Shown: piece by piece, positions 10,441 through 22,679 of the stretch
Layout: every line of letters starts with the position of its first letter
Numbering within the stretch: position 1 is the stretch's first letter
From: Acanthaster planci
Lineage: Eukaryota; Echinodermata; Asteroidea; Valvatida; Acanthasteridae
Direction of reading: 5' to 3'
Assembly: GCF_001949145.1 (NCBI RefSeq)
Contig: NW_019091561.1
Location: 224,396 to 276,152, forward strand
Length of the DNA: 51,757 nucleotides
The notes under the pieces: generated by a model
What the model saw: the letters and a program-made list of their open reading frames with translations, nothing else
Databases searched by the model: none
What the model was told of the DNA's origin: nothing
Position numbers and translations under genes: made by a program

Positions 10441-12893
10441 GAGGCTGAAGTTGTCAATATAAGAAATGAATGAGAATGAGCACTGTTACATTGTACTATG
10501 TCTGAAGGGACTACGGCCATATCATTACATGCATGGGGAATTAAGGTCATTCCGCATGCATTACAAGAATAGAAAAACGGCAGGTAAGGAACGCCCGAAG
10601 ATGGAAGATCGCTCCATAACTTAAGAATCCAAATATCCTCTTTCATTCTATATCTAAGCCTTGTAACACTTCCATTTACTCGCTGGAACAGACAGTGCAA
10701 GCGGCTAAATGGTGAAGTTAACAAATGCTTGCCAAGTCTGTCTTTTGTTTCGATTATGCAGGGCCAGGCGCAGTTGGAAAGGCAACCATGGCAAAACCGT
10801 TAACAAAAATGGCTGGGACAGTAGGCACACTATTGTCAGACCTCGTAACAATCACAGTAAATACACATTGGACAAGCCTACTACAGAAGAACTCGTGTCT
10901 GGAAAGCAATGTGAGGCGTGGCCAGGCTGAGTGGAAGAATATATGGAGAGTTGGGAATTATTTGATGAAGATATTATTTGTAGAATTCACGACAATGTGA
11001 AGTTTGGTGAATTAGGACGCCAAGACATGGATACTGAATTGAATGGTGTGATCACCAGTCAGAGATAGAGGGCAGTTTGTCCGGGGATCGCAATTGAACT
11101 TGCATGCCTGAGTACCTCCGATAACGAAGTTTCAGACATCGGAGGGCTCAATGGGTCTGCGAGTAGGGCGATGACATCCACTCCAGGCACTAATGACGTG
11201 AAGATCGATGGTCAGAATAAAACACACACGGTAGGCTGATCATATCGCATTTTATTCACCGGGACAGCTCCATAAAATGGTGGAGTGATGCTTGGAGAGA
11301 AGATTTCTCTATCTTCCACCTAGCTGGCCCCCAGCACGGGGTCTCAGGTGCTAGCCGGTAGTCTGATGCGTAGTGCAGCAGTAGGCCTATGAGCAATTGT
11401 TCAAGGTCAGGGTTGTCAGGGTTGAGCATGCGAGACCGAGACTCGGTCTAATATGCAAAGGAGACACCCCCAGGCATAGCATGTTCACAGGGTGGAGCTA
11501 GATGTGAGTCGTAAGTTAAATAATAGAAAAATAGATAAGTGAAATTATTATTATTGAATGAAGTTATTAAGCACCACTTCAATCCAGAAAATACATGTGT
11601 AAAATGAATTGTCGCTGTCATGTATTAGACAGACCGACGGAGCCGGATGTAAAGCCAAAGATGAAAACTGGATGTGAAGTCCGGAGCGCAGCCAGCTACA
11701 AATCCTGGTGAGGATCCGGGGCAGTCACTGAGGGAGTGGAGATTGACTCAAGGCGGCTGGTTAAAGTGGGCAGCGTCTCTAAGAGAGTGGACCGCCGTCA
11801 TCAAGCCCGATGAAGAAATATCTTGCCTTGGTGTAGAGCGAGATTTCTTGCACTTGAACCCAGCAGAAAACAATGAGTGTTTACGCTTATGTGCAGTGAT
11901 CTGGCCGAAGAACTTTAAGAACCTACTATTTGAGAGAAAATTGTGCCTTTGATGATAAAAGCATGAAACTTCGTACTGAGTCAGAGTATGTCCTACAAGA
12001 GATATTTAGCTTTAGGGCCATTGCAAATTTGCCCTTTGACACTAATGGTGGCCATTTTCTAAAATGCCCACCACTGATTGATATTTTTGCTGTATTTTTC
12101 AACTTTTTTTGCGTATAAGGAGTTATTGAGAGCTGGAAAATTTGGCATTTGGCACATTATGAAATACCTGTGATTGTAGGGTCATTATATCCTGGAAAAC
12201 AATGGGGACCATTATTTCAAATGGCCACTAGGGGCAATTTTTTTTCAAAATGTCCACTTATTTTAGCACATGTATATTGATGATATATAATATGTGTTCC
12301 ATATGGATACATTAATAGCTCCCACTTGAATCTACTTCCCATGGCATATATCTGCTTGTCCTGGCAATCACCATTAAGGACAGTACAGGGACTAGGAACA
12401 AGTCTTTTGTAGAATAATGCTACTTGTAGTAACACTTGGTGGCACATTTCAAATTTGTTTCAGCCAGTATTTGTTGAGGACTGTTGTTTCATGTAACCCA
12501 ATGGTGTAAGTTTTCTTGAAAAATGCACAATCTTGTCTAAATAGCTTATCAAGGTCAATATAGAGAAGTCAGGAGATTTTGTAATGCATTTATTTGTTTC
12601 AACTGCAGTGAAAATACTGCTTTAAAGCTATGGGAGACCGGAATGGATAGCCTAAGCTTATCCCTTGCTTAGTGTACAAATAGCATAGGCCTATTCTAGG
12701 CTTAAGTGCTGTGATTCATCTGACATTTTGTTTATATGAATGAATGCTTTGAATCACTATTATTTTTAGTATGGACCTGAGGAACTTGGCTTCAAATGTA
12801 TTAGAGCCAGTTACAGGTACATGTATTTAGGAGAGCCAGGGAAGAGTTGAAAGTGTATTTAATAGTGTACTTGTTGGTTAGACAATGTGTACA
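10441..12893. other. Unassigned stretch within DIRS no. 1
   Basis: No recognisable gene. Short plus-strand frames at 10709-11000 and 11674-11952 have no known motifs. A stem CCTCCGAT/ATCGGAGG lies near 11116-11146. The 20-mer TATTCACCGGGACAGCTCCA at 11253-11272 recurs exactly at 49402-49421 in the gag-like region of DIRS no. 3, hinting that some of this DNA is DIRS-derived. Confidence 0.4.
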
Positions 12894-13015
12894 GCTTCCA
12901 TGTCAGTAAGCTTTGACGCAAGCACACCGACACTCGGTGGTTCATGCTTCCATGTCAGTCAGCTTTGACGCAAGCACACTGACACTCGCTGGTTCATGCA
13001 CACTCAGTGGTTCAT
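12894..13015 (+). repeat. 52-bp tandem repeat, 2.3 copies
   Basis: Units at 12894-12945 and 12946-12997, each beginning GCTTCCATGTCAGT, differ at a few positions and are followed by a partial third unit at 12998-13015 (GCACACTCAGTGGTTCAT). A small local satellite just before the pseudogene. Confidence 0.9.
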
Positions 13016-13070
13016 GGTATGAATGAAGTAATTTGTTTCCAATGAGGGAGCTTTATCAGTAAAATGGCTT

Positions 13071-16000
13071 GTGCTTTTTAATCTGATGTTTTACAGTCAA
13101 CAGAAACTGGCACAACACATCAAAAAAATTTGCCAGGAAGGCAAAGCAGAGTTTCTTTCTCATCCAGTTGACTCAAGACATGCACACAAAGCAGGGTATA
13201 ATATGCTTGCTGAGAATCTGATGGCATTTAATAGGATTGGTTGCTTGCGGCACACATTAAACATATCATCATTAGATAAAGGTGAGGGTGTTCAAGGAGA
13301 CATTCTGTCATCGGAAAGCAAGGTGGCACGAATCTTGTAGACTGAAGTTTAACAAAATAAAACTTCAGTGGGCACAAAAGCGAAAACAACCCAGTGAAGA
13401 TAATGCAGATGATCTAAGCAAGTTCACCAGTCAAAACACTCAAGAACAAACTTCTTGCATTGAAAAATACTTCTGTGATAAACCTGCAACTGGAGCTAAA
13501 GATACTTTGCACAGTGCATCAACCGCTCAGCTTGATGTTTGTGTGCAGCCGTGTGCCCTTAAACTGCAGAACAAACCACTACTTGCACAACGTCGTGCTG
13601 TAGACCTCATTGCACAAGATGCCAAGTATCACTCCGTGTGCTTAGTTTCTCTGTACAATAAAGCATGAGATCTTAAGACCTCTGAGGCATCTGATGCAGA
13701 CAGTATCAACCACGGCATCGCATTTGCTGGACTTGTGCCCTATATTGAGGAGGCCTGCATGGACAATCTTGTTGCCCCAGTTTTCAAACTAAATGACTTA
13801 GTTAAGTTGTACACCACTAGACTGCAATCAGAACTGATGTGAGTATACGTATCCATTGTACAAAATGAAGAATAGATTACTTAATTACTTTTCAGAGATG
13901 GAAGCTCACAAACAAGGCCGTAAAGTGGTCTTGACTTACAATGACGATGTTGGATATGCGCTACGAAAAGCATGTGAGCATGATGCCAACAATGATGCTG
14001 TTCACCTTGCAAGGGCAGCAGCCATAGTTAGGAGATATATGTTCAAAATGCACACCACATTCAGTGGTTCATTTGACACTCAATGTCAGGAGGCATCAGT
14101 GCCAGTTTCCCTCTTGTCGTTAGTTTCAATGATATTGTATGGTCCAAACATACAAACACAATCAAGCTCCTCATTGGTGCCTCAGCCAGCACTCACCGCA
14201 TCACAAATACTTATGCACAACAGTGCAGTAAGTCATAAGGATACAACTGCAAGTACAAGGCACACCAAAGAAAGAGAAACACCACTACCGGTCTACCTAG
14301 GTGTGATGTTCCATACAAAAATCCACAAGTGAGACCTTGTTGATACCCTCTTTGATCTGGACCTGTCTATATTGTATGACCGAGTGCTCGAAATCTCCAC
14401 AGAGCTTGGTGACAAGATTTGCCATCAGTTTGATATCCCGGAAGCCGTCTGTCCTCTTCAACTCAAGGGCGGGCTCTTCAGTACTGCTGCAGCAGATAAT
14501 ATTGATAACAATCCCAGTTCCTCTAGTGCACACGATTCTTTCCATGGAACTGGAATATCAATGTTCCAACACCCAGATGCCAAGTTCAGTGGAGATCGCC
14601 GTTATGTTGTCACCAGTGACAATGACACTCGTGACAAGGGGACGGTTGTGCATTTACCTGAGTACTACACCAACGTGGCCCCTGTTGCTCTGCAAAAACG
14701 TCATCCATCCGTACCAAAGCTAGATGGACCCAACAAAGCAGTCTGCAAGCTCATTGATCGAGCCATGCAGAAGGAATTCAGGTACAGTACAAGAGTATTT
14801 TATTTGCAGGATGTTATACCGTATGAATCTTTGAATCACAACTTCACAATACTGATACTAAGGTATGTGCGTACATGTTTTACTGGGATTTGCAGGTAGC
14901 TGGAGTAGCTAAGACAGGTGATCACCACAAGCATGCAACAAGAGCACAAGACTCTTTGTTAGGCTGCATATCACGCCAGTCTTTAGCCAGCCAATAAAAT
15001 ACCAGAGAGCAATGTGGCACTCACCTCTCGGTTGCCCCTTTTCTATGAACAGGCCAAATATGTTGCCATGATTTGCAATTCCATGGATGAAGTGAAGAAA
15101 GCAGTGGATATTATGAATCCTGGGCAAGTGCCCATCATTACGTTGGATCAACCTCTGTATGTTTCAGCAAAAGAGATCCAGTGGAGTAGGCCAACAACTC
15201 ACGGTGAGCTCCACTTCATTGTTATGTTTAGCTGGCTTGACATTGAAATGGCTTCTGTCAAAATACTTGGCAACCTTCTAGAGGGCAGTGGGTGGTCATC
15301 TGTACTCGTACAGGCTGGTTTTGCCTCGGCTGGAACAGCTGATTCATTTCTGAAGGCCTCCCATGTTACACGCACTCGACGTGCTCATCACGCCTGTGTC
15401 TACTTTTGCACAAGGCATTCGATGAGTACCGCAATGGCCTCGAAGATGGGCAGAATTCCATGTCATAGGAAGAATGGTGTTTCAACAAGGCTGAGACATG
15501 TCCCAATTTGCAGTTCTGGTACTTAATCCTACAGCTGCAGCTGGTGATGCTATCTTTGTGAGAGCAATACGTGAGGCAAATTTCCTTCTCTACATAGAAG
15601 CACTGACCAAGATCGTTCCTTGGTTCTTTGCTTTGGACCACATCCACGATGCCAAATGGATACCAGTCCACTTGCGTGAAATGGTTACTTTGAATGACAC
15701 TCATCCTGACATCTGTGGCGAATTTTTCAAAGGAAACTTTGTGGTAAAGAAGACAACACATGCATTCTCCTCGATTGCCATAGACCAGACTCATGAGCAA
15801 AATAATGCATCCATGAAAGGTGATTGCGTTGCTGTAGGTCTGACAGAGAATCCTGCAGCTTTATGGCGCTGGATGATTTCTGGCCCTGAGATGGCCAGAT
15901 TGATTGGGGAGTTTGAAGTTTCACTGAAGAGGGAGAAGAACACATGATTTCCGACATCATGAGCGAACAAAGCATGTACAGGTGGCATTTGCACAACATG

Positions 16001-17490
16001 TGAAATCACTCACTGGTGCCATAGAAGAGTTGGGAAAATCTTTTCAGTGATGATAGCAGTTACCTTCTGGTACTTGATAGCAAAGACCTTGCTAATCCAG
16101 CTGTTATATATACCCTGCAAAAGATCGAGAAACTTGGGCAAGACCAATGTGACACATGTGAAGGAGCAGCTGGTCAACCAAGGAAAACCAATTAAGAAGA
16201 ACAACCTGCCTCTCTTCAGTTGTCCTCCCGTCCAAGAGAAAACAAAGGCACAACTACACATGACATCCTATAAGAGTGACTGCTCCCTTTTCTATAGACT
16301 GTATATTGCTTCACAGACATGGAATGGCGATTTGGATGAGTTCTTTAAAGCATGAAAACCAGGCTTGTCCACCAGCACTGTCACAAATGGGCAAATTGAG
16401 ATCTGGGACAGAATAAGATTCAGTGAGTTGCTTGGAAGATGTTGTTTCTTCCCAGGAAACTTTACCCACTCCCACTGTCCAAGTCACCATACTTGGCGGT
16501 GCAGCAATCGTCAAGATGCTGCGGCCCGGTTCTTTAGAGACGATCAACGACTATGCAAAGCAAGTCTTTCTGCCATACATCACAAATCAGTTACAACATG
16601 TAAGATGAATAGATGCTGTGTGGGATGAGTACTTCCCTGATAGCTTGAAAAGAGACACATAAAGCAAAAGGGAAAAGGGTGTTCGCAGATGTGTGGATCC
16701 ATCAAGTGCCATTCCTAGAAACTGGCAGGAGTTTCCTTGATTCCTAGAGACTAATATAGCAGATATTGACATCAACAAACAGCACACATCATTTAGACGT
16801 GGTGTGTACTCAGCCCCGAGACAAATCAGATCTTGCTCCATGCACACGAGGAGGCAGACACACGAATCATACTCCATCTAGCAAACACTGTTAAACAAGG
16901 GTACACGAAAGTATCAATACGTACAGTTGACACGGATGTGGTAGTTCTTGCTGTGACAGTAGCCCAGCGCCTAAATATAAATGAGTTATGGGTTGCCTTT
17001 GGTGTTGGACAGTGTTTCCAATATTTACCCGCTCACATAATGGCAAGAGAATTCACTGGGTGTGACACGGTGTCATATTTTGGAGGTAGAGGAAAGAACA
17101 CTGCATGGAAAGTATGGAATGCATATGATGAAGTCTCTCAAGCATTTTGAGCCTTAGCTACAACCCCAGCTCCAGAGTCTGTAGATGTCTGGTTAAAGCC
17201 TTTGGAACGGTTCACGGTCTTGCTTTCTTGGTTTACGGTCTTGCTTTATGACCATACCAGCACTCAAGAGTGTGTCAACCATTAATGTAGATAAGGGTCC
17301 GGGGAAGTGTTGCGGCAACTGCTCGCTCAACCCCAGCCCATTCATTCCACTAGGTCTCTCCCCAACGTGGCTGTTAATATCAGATAGGAGTGGGGCAGCC
17401 TGCAAAGCCCTTCTCCACGGCCACACCCATCCAGCGTTGGGCCGTTATTGTTTGAACACACGCACCACATTGAGAACAAAGGGCTGCCCG
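13071..17490 (+). pseudogene. Decayed copy of a large uncharacterised invertebrate multicopy gene family
   Basis: Many plus-strand fragments in order make up a protein of well over 1000 residues that I recognise as a family repeated in many invertebrate genomes; its function is unknown to me. Landmarks in order: KAEFLSHPVDSRHAHKAGYN (13144), DAKYHSVCLVSLYNKA (13618), NHGIAFAGLVPYIEEACMDN (13710), HDANNDAVHLARAAAIVRRY (13977), RHTKERETPLPVYLGVMFH (14260), SSSSAHDSFHGTGISMFQHP (14515), GSGWSSVLVQAGFASAGTAD (15287), LTKIVPWFFALDH (15602), LHAHEEADTRIILHLANTVK (16834), SIRTVDTDVVVLAVTVAQRL (16915), REFTGCDTVSYFGGRGKN (17047), ERFTVLL (17206). Stops and frameshifts separate them. A block appears deleted between PAHIMA and REFTGCDTV. 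Near 17211-17250 the codons for FTVLL are tandemly duplicated. The end (17395-17490) aligns with a Cys-rich tesmin-like tail whose cysteines are mostly lost. Confidence 0.75.
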
Positions 17491-17599
17491 TGAGCCCTGA
17501 TCAACGACCATATACAACAAATACCAAGGTGGGTCACACCCAAACATGTAGATAATGCACAGAAAAACGGGGCAGAAAAGAAACACAAAAAAACACAGC

Positions 17600-17910
17600 A
17601 TGCAAAGAATGAAATATGAAAATAAGCACTCTTACCAATATATAAGAAATCAAATCAATTCACAAACGTAAAAGGTTATGGAACTCGAAACTCTGAAAAT
17701 GCCGTAAAGACACATCCGTAAATGATAGGCGCTGAAAAAAAAAGAAGGACGAACATGGTGGCGGGACCGCAGTGCATTGTGGAGGGTCAAGGGAAAAGAA
17801 TGCATAATCAAGTCTTTTCTGCGAATTGTAATAGGCACATGGGAAATTTGCAGACGTAGGCTAGGCAGGGGTATGTGAACGCAGGAAACCCCTTATTTTA
17901 TGGGGGAGAA
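17600..17910 (-). repeat. Right inverted terminal repeat of DIRS no. 1
   Basis: The segment around 17745-17800 (GAAGGACGAACATGGTGGCG and onward) matches 49990-50050 at the right end of DIRS no. 3 (GAAGGATGAACATGGAGGCA). The core 17856-17883 is the inverted partner of 8385-8412. Confidence 0.75.
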
Positions 17911-18094
17911 AACGTACAATCGTATTTCCAAGAATTTCCTGTAGGAAATACGGCTAAATCATACTAGTTGGCAGGTCTGATGTGCCAGATGCATAACAGA
18001 AACACAAGCTTTTAAAGTGAATGAACTAAATTAGCCCTTCAGAGTAATGCTCAAGTTAGTATCTAATATACAATATTGGAAAAGTAAAATTTAC

Positions 18095-18222
18095 TGAATT
18101 TCCAGGCATCCACATATGAAGCAACACTCCACTGTCAAACCCGATGGTGAATCCCTGAACCATCTGATTCGTTGCGCCTTTTGTGGATGAAACTTTACCA
18201 TTTATTGCATAGAGTACACCTC
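18095..18222 (-). CDS. PAM: PAM exon, PAL domain
   Basis: A 128-nt exon with acceptor TTTGTCCTAG above 18222 and donor GTAAAT below 18095. The first two bases complete a Gly codon split with the exon at 28968-29177; it ends in phase 0. It reads GGVLYAINGKVSSTKGATNQ then MVQGFTIGFDSGVLLHMW, matching the PAL segment that follows the FAISY motif in other animals (LxAVNG ... VQGF). It sits isolated between the DIRS element on its left and the Polinton on its right. Confidence 0.92.
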
Positions 18223-18721
18223 CTAGGACAAAGCATAGACATAGAAAGAAAAATCAGAATTTACACACAAAAAAGTTGTCACATAAATCTTTCCTTGCTT
18301 GAAATTCTCAGAGGTTGGTGTAAGGTTTCCTTGCCTTCCGTCTCTGTTGACCAGGTTCAACTCCTGGCTGGGTCCACAGGTGCTTTGGGTTTTCATTCCC
18401 TACCTAATTCTGTTAGTTTTACCTAGAATATCCCTCTGGGATATCCCTACTCCAAATCTGTATCTGCTTCTCATTACCGTCCCAATACAGGCTTCTTCAG
18501 GTTAATGAGCTACAGCACCTAGGGCAATCATTGGGGTTATCACCAGAAATAATTAATATTAATAATAATAATGAAACTGATTTGGAATTAGGGGATAAAC
18601 AGATCATGTCCTCCCATACAGATCAAACAACCTGGAGAAGCTCATCGAAATTCTAGGACAGTTACTAAATTACTTGGTACAGAATAACCAAACGTAAAAA
18701 TCTTAATTATGGCCAAGGAAG
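18223..18721. other. PAM: PAM intron sequence up to the Polinton
   Basis: No gene. The last bases before the Polinton, GGAAG (18717-18721), repeat directly after its right end (28752-28756). Confidence 0.5.
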
Positions 18722-18810
18722 AGTAGTATAGGAAGAGAGTTTCAGCTCAACTTTTCCCCTAAATACCTCTTTCGGGCCCTCTCCCACCTCAGAAAAAAAT
18801 GAAAAAAAGG
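18722..18810 (+). repeat. Polinton left terminal inverted repeat
   Basis: Begins AGTAGTATAGGAAGAGAGTT and includes TTTCGGGCCCTCTCCCACCT. It matches the reverse complement of 28645-28751 apart from scattered substitutions and about 18 extra bases in the right copy. The 5'-AG terminus is typical of Polintons. Confidence 0.9.
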
Positions 18811-19194
18811 TTCTCACACTCATATAAAAATCTTTGTAGCATACTTTGGATCTCTGGGAGACTTGGTGGCTTGAGGGAAAAGAAAAAACCCAACCTCCAA
18901 AAGCGGAAAAAGTACCATCAGCTCTTACAGGTAGTGCAAGATAACGTCATACCCTTTACTGCCACTGGTGCAAATGGTAATGTGTTACAGAAAGATCTCA
19001 TTGACACAATTCATGCTTTTACCCGTCCAGAAGCGATTGCAGAGGCAGACATCCAGAACGTCCGGCGATTTCAAGGTAACTACAGAAATTGGGAACTGAA
19101 GCCTAGTTTCTTTGCAGATGATTTGGTACACTTTTTCAATTTTTACAAATGTTACATCGAAAAGAAAGCATTGGGGGAATTTCGCGAGTTATGA
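18799..19194 (+). pseudogene. Polinton left-end ORF, not recognised
   Basis: A 131-aa frame that starts inside the terminal repeat. Residues about 40-125 look like a genuine folded protein (for example NVIPFTATGANGNVLQKDLI and FADDLVHFFNFYKCYIEKKA). The ORF position, just upstream of the polymerase, suggests it could be the start of the polymerase N-terminal region or a separate small gene. I do not recognise it. Confidence 0.5.
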
Positions 19195-22100
19195 ATATAC
19201 AAGTTGCAACCTGCAATCAAGGTTCAGTTTCAAGTAGAAAGGCCTGAAGTGGAAACCAAAGTTGGTGTTTTTATGTTTACAAGTAAAAATATCGGGGGGT
19301 TTGCCGAACGAGAGGTCAAAAACGCGTTGGGAAAAGTAAAGAGAAAAACAAATGGAAGATGTCAAAGCTCACACCAAATGAGGCTCTGGTGGGGTGTTTG
19401 ATAAAGTTATCACATTTTTTATAAACGTTGTGCTCTATAATCCAGTTGGAGCGATAAGAGCTGCAAAGGGTATCTATAGTGACAACGTCAAAAATCAACT
19501 CAAAAGCAAACCAGATTATTAAATAAACAATGAAAGGACTTCAACGTATACAACAGCAGATGGTTTAAATTTTACATACACGTACGTAGACTTTCCCACC
19601 CCAATGTCACAGATTTCATGCATCGAAGCTCAAAACAACTTGGTGATCAACGTATTTGGTTACACCGCGAAGGACGGTGTGTTTATACTTTACACAACCA
19701 AAGCTGTAGGTGAGCCGATCAACTTACTTTATTTTTACCAAGGTTGAAAAGCCCATTATTGTTGGATTAAACATTTCTCTAGGTTGATGGGTGGGGTTAA
19801 CAATTACACTGGTCAGAAAAATTTTTGCTTTAATTGTATGTGTCACTTTCAAAGTCAACAAAGACTAGACAATCACAAAGAAGACTGTCAAGGAATAGAC
19901 GCAGCACCTTCCAAAGTCGTACTCCCTGAAAAAGGTGATCATATCCTCAAATTTGAAAACTACAAAAACAAACAAGACACTCCTTTTGTTATTTACGCAG
20001 ATTTTGAATCTGTGTTAGAATCTCTCACACCCGAAGAAGCCAATACGATTAAAACCCAACATCATAAACCATGTGGTTCTCCTAACGTAGTCGTACAATG
20101 CGATGGTATATGTACGAGTTGCAAAACATACCGAGGGCAAGACACAGCCACTCATGTCATAAAATCGCTATCACCAGAAATGAAAACAATTAACGAAACG
20201 TTGGCTGATCCAAAGCCGCTTCTTTGGACGTTAGAATTAAAAAAACGCCACGACAAATGTTGGATCTGCAAAAAGTGTATATCTCCAACTAAGGAATCAC
20301 AGTGTGAATGTCCTATCCCGCAAAGCCCAAAAACCGAATTCCAAAAAATAGACTTTAGTCTCATAAACGACTGTGACTACATCGGTATGAGTTGTGAGAA
20401 ACCCATCGACAAGCTTAGAAAAGTTTGCAAACATTGTCACGTCACGGGGAAGTACAGGGGCCCAGCGCATGCAAACTGCAATCTCAAACTCCGAGTTATG
20501 CCTAAACAAATGCCCATTCCAGTCGTGTTGCACAACTTGGAAAAATATGACGCGCATTTGATTATGCGGGGTGCTCGCGCGTTCAACAGAAGTCAAATCA
20601 AAGTCATCGCTAAAAAGTCCGAAAACGATTTCTCGTTTTCTTTTGGTCAAATTAAATTTCTAGACTCGTTTCATTTTATGGCCACTTCACTAGATCAATT
20701 GGTCAAAAACTGCACCAGAGAGGATTTTAAGTTACTTTATGAAAGGTTTCCAAACAACACAGAGCTACTGCTAGACAAGGGTTTGAAGAAACCAGTCTGC
20801 CTCCTTGAGACACGTTTTATAGCTCATTGAAGCAGGAGTCCGTAATAAAAAAAGAATATGCATGAGCCCAAAATGTATTGACAACGTTTGAGTGTCAAAC
20901 TCTTAGGGACTACCACGATCTCTATGTCGAAACAGATGCGTTGTTACTCACGTGTGTGTTTAAAAACTTTCAAAAGGTCTGCAAAATGAATTATGGCCTA
21001 GACCCTGCCAACGACTATACCTCGCTGGGTTTATCGTGGGATGCGATATTGAAACACTCTGTCGTCCAACTCGAGCTGTTGACAGACATTGATCAACACT
21101 TGTTCTTTGAACGGGCTAAACGCAGTGGCAACTCAAGCGTAGGAAACAAACTTTACGCAAAAGCTAATAACTCCGGTTTAAAAGACTATGATCCAGACAA
21201 ACTAACGTCATACATCGTGTACCCTGACATGAATAATTTGTACGGTTGGGCTATGAGCCAGTATCTGCCTATTGGGAAATTTAAATGGGTCAAAGACTTG
21301 AATAAACTTAATGCTGAATACATTACAAAGCTTTCACCTTTCGCTACAAAACGTTACATGTTTGAAGTAACGATCGATTATCCGCAACACTTGCACGACC
21401 AACATAACGATTTTTCCCCTGGTACCCGAGAACATTCAGACCCCAAACGAATGGCTGTTGCACTACCAAAAACAACTACTTGAACAAAACGGAGAAAAAG
21501 TTGCATCCGTAGACAAGCTCGTAGCAATGCTTTCAACCAAACATAGATACGTCTTTCACTATCACACATTGCAAATATATCTCAAACTCGGTTTACAACT
21601 GAAGGTGGTTCATCGCGTGGTTTCTTTTGTGCAAGCGCCTAGGATGAAAAGCTACATCGACAAAAACACTGAGTTACGCAAATGAGCCAACTCTGATTTC
21701 CAAAAAGAATTTTTTAAAACTGATAACAACTCGATATTTGGCAAAACGATGGAAAACGTGAGAGATCAAATTAACGGACACTTGTTGAGAGACATACAAG
21801 ATGCCCCACGATATAAACACTCTAAGCCTTACTACAAATCGAACACACCGTTTCCAGGGTGCGATCTCTCATTTGTCGAAATGCATCGCGTAATAACTAA
21901 GTTGCACATACCAATCTAGTGTGGCGTAAGCGAGCTAGATCTGTCTAACACGTTATTGTATGATTTTTATAACAATACGTTAAAATAAGATTTTGGAGAC
22001 GATGTCCGTTAATTGTATACCAACACCGTCAGCTTGCTCGCTCAGATTCAAACAGACAACTTACACGGTTACCTAAACCAAAAACGTGACGTATTAGACT

Positions 22101-22500
22101 TTTCAAACTACATGTACCCAACAATCACACGCTTTACGATCCTAAAAACAAAAAAGTCATTCGCAAGATGAAAGACGAATTTGGTGGAAAGGTCATTTCT
22201 GAAGTCATTTGCTTACGTCCAAAAATGAATTCAGTCTTACTCGAAGACAACGTCAATCAAAAAAAGCCACAGGGGTAACTAAAGTTGTGACTAAGAAACA
22301 ACTATGACATGAAGCTTATAAAAACATTGCTGTGTGATTGCAAGCGGGTTTATACAAGCAACATTACGTTAGGTCGCAGAAAACTATGATTTTTACGATA
22401 TGTCAAAACAAACTGAGCTTGTTGAAGTTGGATACAAAGCGTTACATTTTGCCAAATGGCATCGATACATTAGCATTTGGCCATTATTGCATAGGCGGTA
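19195..22500 (+). pseudogene. Polinton protein-primed DNA polymerase B, broken
   Basis: Replicates the element by protein priming. Pieces in order: a damaged N-terminal region (19195-19780, several frames); a Cys-rich finger (FCFNCMCHF, 19827); exonuclease motif I, FVIYADFES (19986); a CKHCHVTGKYRGPAHANCN zinc-like segment (20428); exonuclease II, HNLEKYDAH (20530); exonuclease III, YHDLYVETD (20911); polymerase motif A, YPDMNNLYGWAMSQYLP (21222); motif B, NNSIFGKTMENVR (21728); motif C near 22014, where the usual D-T-D-S reads N-T-V-S; and the C-terminal DGIDTLAFGH-like end at 22456. The reading frame changes near 20830-20878 and again after 21470. Stop codons follow GLKKPVCLLETRFIAH, ELRK and LHIPI. 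The loss of both motif C aspartates alone would abolish synthesis. Length and motif order match the family. Confidence 0.92.
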
Positions 22501-22679
22501 ACTCGCATAGGCGTTGACATGAGTAGCTACCTAAAAGATAAATATGGTTTGTGGCTTGACTTTAGAAGTTAAGATGACAACTCGGCGCATGACTCGGGTC
22601 AACCGTTGGGAGCAGGAGGCAATATTTCAATCCAGATGAAGTGTGAAGCAGAAGCAGCCGGGCACCTGTTTATGTACGT

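Larger units (their letters stand above)
8367..17910 (-). mobile_element. DIRS-like tyrosine-recombinase retroelement no. 1, composite and decayed
   Basis: The left end (8367-8450) carries the same terminal motif as the ends of the two other DIRS copies in this window. Its 28-bp core at 8385-8412 returns inverted at 17856-17883 with one mismatch. Inverted terminal repeats plus RNase H and tyrosine recombinase on the minus strand are the hallmarks of DIRS elements. Reverse transcriptase and gag were not recognised. About 7 kb between the RNase H and the right end is occupied by unassigned DNA and by the plus-strand pseudogene at 13071-17490. The element sits wholly within one PAM intron. The single-element interpretation is inferred; two unrelated DIRS ends flanking other DNA cannot be excluded. 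Confidence 0.65.
6292..18094 (-). other. PAM: PAM intron, 11.8 kb, with MITE and DIRS element
   Basis: Bounded by the donor at 18094 (GTAAAT on the minus strand) and the acceptor at 6292. It contains the TTAA MITE at 6773-7358 and the composite DIRS-like element at 8367-17910. The parts outside those elements (6292-6772, 7363-8366, 17911-18094) show no gene. Confidence 0.8.

Noticed and set aside
12180-12450. Possible mobile-element end suggested by repeated GGCCA-TTT words
   Set aside because: No inverted partner or target duplication could be made out.
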